Shown in pieces: positions 58,582 through 64,000 of a stretch of 64,000 nt of DNA (positions are counted from its first letter, which is position 1; every line of letters begins with the position of its first letter). The notes below the pieces were generated by a model, which saw only the letters and a program-made list of their open reading frames with translations, was not told the DNA's origin and searched no databases. The translations under genes were made by a program, and so were the position numbers. Source of the stretch: Cornus controversa. Its lineage: Eukaryota; Streptophyta; Magnoliopsida; Cornales; Cornaceae. The stretch is taken from positions 16,782,146 through 16,846,145 of the forward strand of contig CM048852.1 of the NCBI GenBank assembly GCA_026545225.1, in the 5' to 3' direction.

Positions 58582-59461
58582 GGTGGAAAACTTTTTGGAA
58601 GTATTTATGGATGATTTTTCTGTCTTTGGACCTTCATTCGAATCTTGCCTCTATAATCTGTCCCGTGTTCTTACACGATGTCAAGAGACAAATCTCATCC
58701 TCAGTTGGGAAAAGAGCCATTTCATGGTTCAAGAAGGCATAGTCCTAGGGCATATTGTGTCCAAAAGAGGAATAGAAGTTAACAAAGCCAAGATTGAACT
58801 TATTTCCAAACTTCTTCCACCATCAACCGTGAGAGAAATTCGTTCATTCCTTGGGCATGCCAGTTTTTACCGTCGCTTCATCAAGGATTTTAGCAAGATC
58901 TCTCGACCATTGTGTCGCCTTCTTGAAAAAAAGTCTTGTTTTACCTTTGATGCAACATGCCTTGAAGCTTTTGAGAAGCTGCGCGCTTTGCTTACACAAG
59001 CTCCAATACTCATTCCTCCAAATTGGGCTCTCCCATTTGAGGTGATGTGTGATGCATCCGACTATGCAATGGGAGCAGTTTTAGGGCAACGTATGAATAA
59101 ATTGCCTCATGCAATCTATTATGCAAGTAAAACACTTTTCGAAGCCAAAATAAATTATACCACAACAGAAAAGGAATTGCTTGTTGTGGTGTATGCCTTA
59201 GACAAATTTCGAGCTTACCTCTTAGGTTCAAAGGTCATTGTCTATTCTGATCGTGCTACCCTCCGGCATCTTTTGGCAAAGAAGGACACCAAACCCCGAC
59301 TGATCCGATGGATACTCTTGTTACAAGAGTTTAATTTTGAGATTAGAGATAAAAAGGGAACAGAAAATGTAGTGGCAGATCACCTTTCGAGGATTATCAT
59401 AGAGACTCTAAATGATCCACTCCCAGTTTGTGAATCCTTTTCAATGAGCAACTTTTTGTAG
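58582..59461 (+). pseudogene. Reverse transcriptase end and RNase H of element E (fossil)
   Basis: The frame shows the reverse transcriptase catalytic region [50 protein letters not shown] and [10 protein letters not shown]. The RNase H words follow: [60 protein letters not shown] and [11 protein letters not shown]. These spellings are characteristic of the Athila/Tat branch. Confidence 0.93.
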
Positions 59462-60783
59462 TCTCTCAAGAGAGCACTCCTTGGTATGCGGACATTGTTA
59501 ATTTTTTGGCAACCGCCAAAATTCCGTCCTCTTGGACCAAGCAAGAGAAGGATCGTTTGTTCTCCCAATCTAGATCATATTATTGGGACGATCCTTAACT
59601 CTTCAAATATTGCGCCGATCAGTTAATTCAAAAATGCGTCCCCGACATTGAATTCCAAAGCATTTTAAAATTTTGTCATACACTTGCTTGTGGAGCACAT
59701 TTTAGTGCAAAGAAAATCGCAGCAAAAATCCTTCAATGTGGATTTTTCTGGCCAACACTTCATCGGCACACATATTCATCCTGCCGCTCTTGTGAGCGTT
59801 GCCAACGCCTGGGTGCAATGTCCCGAAAAGATATGATGCCTCTCAACCCCATTCTAATTGTTCAGATATTTGATGTATGGGGCATGAATTTTATGGGACC
59901 CTTCCCATCATCCTTTGGTCATGAGTACATACTTGTGGCAGTGGACTACGTATCTAAATGGATAGAGGCTGTGGCTACCAAGTCCAATGATCACGCAGTC
60001 GTGGTCAAGTTTATACAAGCTAATATATTCAGTAGATTTGGCACGCCACGAGCCCTCATCAGTGATAGAGGTAAGCATTTCTGTAATTGGTTCCTCCGAA
60101 CCCTTCTCGTCAAATACTTCGTCACACATAAAGTAGCAACCCCTTACCATCCTCAAACCAGTGGAGAAGTGGAAGTATCCAATAGGGAAATAAAGAATAT
60201 TCTTAAAAAGACAGTTCGGCCTAACCGGAAAGATTGATCATTACGCTTAAATGATGCACAATGGGCCTACCGAACTACGTATAAAACTCCCATTGGAATG
60301 TCACCTTACCGGTTAGTATATGGAAAAGCTTGCCATCTCCCGGTGGAATTAGAGCACAAGGCTATGTGGGCCACTAAAGCGTTCAACTTTGACATGAAAT
60401 TAGCTGGCTCAAATCGAAGGCTTCAAATTAATGAATTGGAAGAATTGCGACATGATGCGTATGAAAACGCTAAAATCTACAAGGAAAGGTCTAAGGCTTT
60501 TCATGATTGCAATATTCGAGGCAAAACATTTTCTCCAGGACAAAAGGTATGGTTGTACAGTTTACGGCTCCGTTTGTTCCCTGGAAAGCTTCGCTCCCGG
60601 TGGGATGGCCCATTTCTGGTACATTCTATTGCTCCTCATGGAGCGGTGGAATTAAAGGACACTAAGGATGACACATTTTTCAAAGTCAATGGACAACGGT
60701 TAAAACCATGTGTGAATGACCAAGCTAGAATGGAGTATGTGGATGTCATCAATTTGACGGATCCCATCTATGTTGACTCGTAA
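59462..60783 (+). pseudogene. Integrase of element E (fossil)
   Basis: An HHCC zinc-binding start is visible near 59668-59812 ([15 protein letters not shown], then [11 protein letters not shown]). The DDE core follows with [40 protein letters not shown] and [19 protein letters not shown]. The C-terminal region follows with [39 protein letters not shown] and [11 protein letters not shown]. Integrase would join the element's DNA to the host. It is a fossil with few breaks. Confidence 0.92.
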
Positions 60784-61779
60784 AGCTGATCCAACTGTCA
60801 AGCCATAGACAAACGATTTGGGGCAACCATGGTAGCTATCATGCATCCATGAAGTCCCTCTAATCCAAATCAAATTTGTATCTAAGTATTATGAATTAGA
60901 GATAGCTAGGTATCAAATGAGGTGAAATCAGCAATTCTGTAATCATCATTTCGATTGTGCGAAATCCACATTTCGCACAATCGAGATTTGGAGAAAAATT
61001 GAAGAAGCTCTGCAGAGTGCAAAGTCCCGAGAGGTGAGTTCCTTCGATAGCACTTCGATCAATCGAAATTCCAATTGTGCGAAATGGACATTTCGTACAA
61101 TCAAGATCTTGATTGTGCGAAATCCACATTTTGCACAATCGAAAAGGGCACGCGGACAACACATGTGCAAACTTATAAGTTTAAAAACTGACCTTTCATA
61201 TTCACTTCACTCCTATTCGCGAGACCAACTCTTCCATCCCTCTCGGCTGAGCATCCCAAGCCCCTCACACCATTCTTCGTCGTCCTCAACCATCCGCGAA
61301 GGCTCATCCCCCACGATCCTCCTTCTCGCACGGTTCGACAACGTTTCTTTCGATAAGTGTAGTTACATGTTTTTCATCGCTTCTCTTTCACTTTCCTTGG
61401 GTTAGTTAATTGCATGGGCATGACTAGGGAGAAGAAGCATGTGTTTCAATAGATAGATGTCATTATTGTATTTGATGGTGATGTTGGGTATGCCTTGTGC
61501 ACATGAACACACGAGGGGGGATGCAAACGAGAGAACTGTTCGGTTCGGGTGCATTAGGATGATTGGATGCATGTCTTATATCAATGTGAGTCATGGGAGA
61601 TTTAGATTTTACTTTTAGCGTGAACGAAGTCCGCAGTTTAAATGGCTTTCGCTATTCCTGGTAATTTTTGGTAAGCTGCCGTGAGCATGTTTTGGAATGC
61701 ATGTTTTGATGCCCCGACGTCGAGCATTTTTCTTTTATATTTCCTTCATTTTTGACCAATTATAGATAGTCCCAAGTTA
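60784..61779 (+). other. Spacer of element E with TTCGATTGTGCGAAA palindromes
   Basis: A non-coding stretch between pol and ORF3. At about 60946-61142 it carries at least four copies of palindrome-like words ATTGTGCGAAA / TTTCGCACAATCGA plus TTCGATCAATCGAA. This is the same position as the GATCGATC cluster of element A. Short frames here arise from the repeats. Confidence 0.7.
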
Positions 61780-62912
61780 TGGCTCGTGTGAAGAACCCCG
61801 GTATTCAGATTCGAGACGTACCGGGCAGAGCTTGGCACACTCGGGGATTTCATCCCGAGCATATTTTTGACCCCGCCGAGTTTGAGAGGCGCCGGGACAC
61901 AGCATAGGCTATAGCAGAGTTGCTACGATGCTGGCTTGACAGACTGCTCCAGCCGCCATCTGATGTTGCATATAGTAGGCTAGTGCAGGTCTTCTACGAG
62001 CACATAACATACTCGTGCACCATGCCCGATACTCTAGAGACTGTGGTAGGAGCCACTACGATCACCATCACAGCGAGCCGGATAGCGCAGCTCATAGGCT
62101 GCCCTCACTTACAGCCTCCAGATATGGTCGGTCAGGATAGTCGTCCGCTCTTCAGGGAGTCCCTACCGGTCGACACCACCATTTTCTCCATGGTCATGGA
62201 TATATGCGATGGGGAGTTTACCACCCCCAATCACAATTGCACAAGCAAATCCATGTGCCCGACTGACTTATGGTTCTTGGATACTGTTCTTATCAGGAAC
62301 GCCTGCCCTCTAGGACATGTGACGGAGAGGCGGGGTGATCTTCTTTGCTGCTTATACGCAGATCACACTGGCACATGGTTTTCTGTCCTATCTCTTATAT
62401 GGGGGCAGATGTATAAAGTGTGGGATGCTCTCGTCCGGAAGAAGAACAAGCGAGCATCTACTTGGTAGCTACCGTTCCCTTACCTGGTCACGGCCTTTCT
62501 GAGGGAGGCCAATATCCCTTTCAGTTCTACGGATATCCAGATCTGACCGCCTCCCCATTTCCAGCAAACTCAGTGGGTCCGGGTCCGTACGCATTTGGAG
62601 CTCCAGCAGCGTTAGGGCCAGGAGCATGAGGACATGGACATGGATGATCCCCTTGCAGAGGAGGATGAGCCTATAGAGGGTGAGCCCTCGGATAAGGATG
62701 ATGAGGAGGAGGATTTGATTGGTCTGAGCCATGAGCAATTTGATATACTGGCCACCGGATACTCCTACTTGGCGGTAGATGTAGAGAGGCTGCAGCAGGG
62801 TTTTGACGAACATGTCCGTCTGACTCAGAGCCAGATGGCAACTATGCGAGGGGATATTACATCTCTAACTCAGGGTCAGAGAGCATTGCTTGATGAGTTC
62901 AGGTCATTCTGA
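61780..62912 (+). pseudogene. ORF3 of element E, plant transposon-protein domain (fossil)
   Basis: The frame starts ARVKNPGIQIRDV and contains SRLVQVFYEHI, TITASRIAQLIGCPH, CTSKSMCPTDLWFLDTVLIR, ACPLGHVTERRGDLL and LIWGQM. The words and order match 1795-3071 of element A at a lower level of identity. The C-terminal part is acidic (EDEPIEGEPSDKDDEEED), then a likely coiled coil. The function in Athila elements is not settled. It is treated as a fossil with a few breaks. Confidence 0.72.
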
Positions 62913-63865
62913 CAGGACCTTCAGACTTTGTTGCACGTCCCGACCGCCGCTTCGACTTCTGTACCACCCACCAAGCCCTCTCCACCACCACCAACCCTTG
63001 ATTAGTTTAGCGATTTTCTCTTTAATTTTTAGTTTTAATTTTCTATTTATTTTCAGTAGGCCATGTCTTTGAATTTTATTTTATTTTTTATGTATTCCAT
63101 CGTTTTACTTTGTACTGAACATGTTTTGCATATCTATGGAATATCTTTTTGTTTCACTATACTTTTTCTCACTGTTTTTCTTTTACATTTGGCATCATTA
63201 TAACTATCTCCAATGCTCTAACTATGTATGTAGTACCAATTTAATACTTGGCATTTGTACGATACAGTTGATGATTTATGTTTATTAACGCCTGGTTTCA
63301 ATTCCCAAGACTGTTGAGATTACTTCAACACAGTATGGCTTTAATAGAGAAAGGCAGCCCCTTTGCATACTATACGTTAGTATGCCTGGGTAATCAATAT
63401 CTTATCGTCAATGCCTCTTAGGAAATTGGGAACCACCAGTTCAGCGTTGAGAATGAAGCATAAGATGCCTACAATCCTACACATGTAACGAAATCATTAT
63501 GGTTGCATAATTGCTTTCTCCTTGTACTTTTATTTAATTTTTGTTCCCCATAATGCTTGTGGTATACTGTTGATGATCCATACAGGTTTTGATACTCTTG
63601 TGGTCCAGTGATCGTCATTGACTGCTGTTTCTATCCGCAACCACATTCCCGGTAATTTCGTTCCTTTCTCTTCTTTTCCAATCATTGAGGACAATGTTCG
63701 ATATAAGTTTGGGGGTGTGCGATATACCACGGGCATATGCTTGCAATTGTTCAATTCTTTGGTAATTATTGACATTGTAAAAATTTTTTTTTTTTTTGCA
63801 TTTTTGTGTAGTATAATGCATTTTTGTGCATTTTAGCCATGATGTCATGCTGTTTAAGGGAAGAT
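62913..63865 (+). other. 3' non-coding region of element E
   Basis: No coding sequence is recognised. A polypurine-like AAGTTTGGGGGTGTG stands at 63705-63719, preceded by TTGAGGACAATGTTCG. That context matches the inner tract of element A at 1415-1427 rather than its LTR-adjacent tract, so the E LTR may not begin here. A poly-T run lies near 63783-63799. Confidence 0.55.
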
Positions 63866-64000
63866 TGTCACGCCCCGGAATTCGGACCGCCGAGACTTCC
63901 CCGGACCGACCCCGAATCCCGAGTATGAACCCATTCACTCAACCCCATAAACTATCTCAAGCACACTCATGCGATAGTATCCATCTATGATACCTTGCCA
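63866..64000 (-). mobile_element. Edge of a chromovirus LTR, related to G (cut by right window edge)
   Basis: It starts TGTCACGCCCCGGAATTCGG and resembles 48584-48716 and the reverse complement of the end of the solo LTR at 3172-6254. A PBS-like TATGATACC lies near 63986-63994. It continues beyond the window, so neither full length nor target duplication can be checked. Confidence 0.75.

Larger units (their letters stand above)
55176..63865 (+). mobile_element. Athila-type Ty3/gypsy retrotransposon E, 5' part absent (fossil)
   Basis: A plus-strand element starting within pol. Parts: reverse transcriptase (55176-55782 and 58582 onward), RNase H, integrase to 60783, a palindrome-bearing spacer (60784-61779), ORF3 (61780-62912) and a 3' non-coding part with the polypurine-like tract AAGTTTGGGGGTGTG (63705-63719). 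Solo LTR D is inserted in reverse transcriptase (55783-58576, TSD GATAT). No gag, protease or LTR of E is recognised in the window. It is broken at several places but pol is largely readable. Confidence 0.88.

Overview
This is plant nuclear DNA from a transposon-rich, AT-rich region, most likely a large eudicot genome; the species cannot be named from the sequence. The signs are plant-only element lineages (Athila-type and chromovirus Ty3/gypsy elements, a plant 'putative transposon protein' ORF), a CACTA transposon with the plant terminus CACTACAAGAAA, and a ROF1/FKBP62-type immunophilin gene fragment with TPR repeats. No intact host gene is visible. Almost every base can be placed in a mobile element, and many elements sit inside others with clean target-site duplications (TSDs).

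Layout. 1-11089: an Athila-type element on the minus strand (element A; gag, protease, ORF3, no reverse transcriptase or integrase), carrying a 3.1-kb solo chromovirus LTR (3172-6254, TSD AAAGC). 11090-14246: the 3' part of a Ty1/copia element, plus strand. 14247-18136: AT-rich non-coding DNA with a MITE-like inverted repeat and tandem repeats. 18137-48583: a chromovirus (element B, minus) in a tandem LTR-internal-LTR-internal arrangement. It carries two solo Athila LTRs (22088-23479, TSD GTGGT; 44894-46402, TSD ATACT) and a plus-strand chromovirus C (26349-40671, TSD GGAAC). C in turn carries a 7.0-kb CACTA transposon (31404-38402, TSD GTT). 48584 to about 54600: minus-strand chromovirus LTR material (G) with a solo LTR H inside it (49613-52341, TSD CTTAC). 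54608-55175: a tandemly duplicated CCA-rich segment. 55176-63865: an Athila-type element E, plus strand, with solo LTR D inside its reverse transcriptase (55783-58576, TSD GATAT). 63866-64000: the start of another chromovirus LTR.

The most interesting items are these. (1) The CACTA element has taken up eight exons and seven introns of a ROF1/FKBP62-like peptidyl-prolyl isomerase gene, cut off at both ends. (2) The chromovirus LTRs of several families share a splice-like donor and acceptor 0.8-1.2 kb apart, suggesting a leader intron inside the LTR. (3) Unrelated families carry clusters of short TCGAT-type palindromes, in LTRs or between pol and ORF3, with different spellings but the same layout. 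(4) In at least two LTR families the LTR end carries an embedded relic primer-binding site, as if the end had been duplicated around the PBS.

The nesting gives a relative order: B is older than C, and C is older than the CACTA. The LTR elements are fossils, most of them broken in several places. All reading is by eye; no database search or alignment was run.
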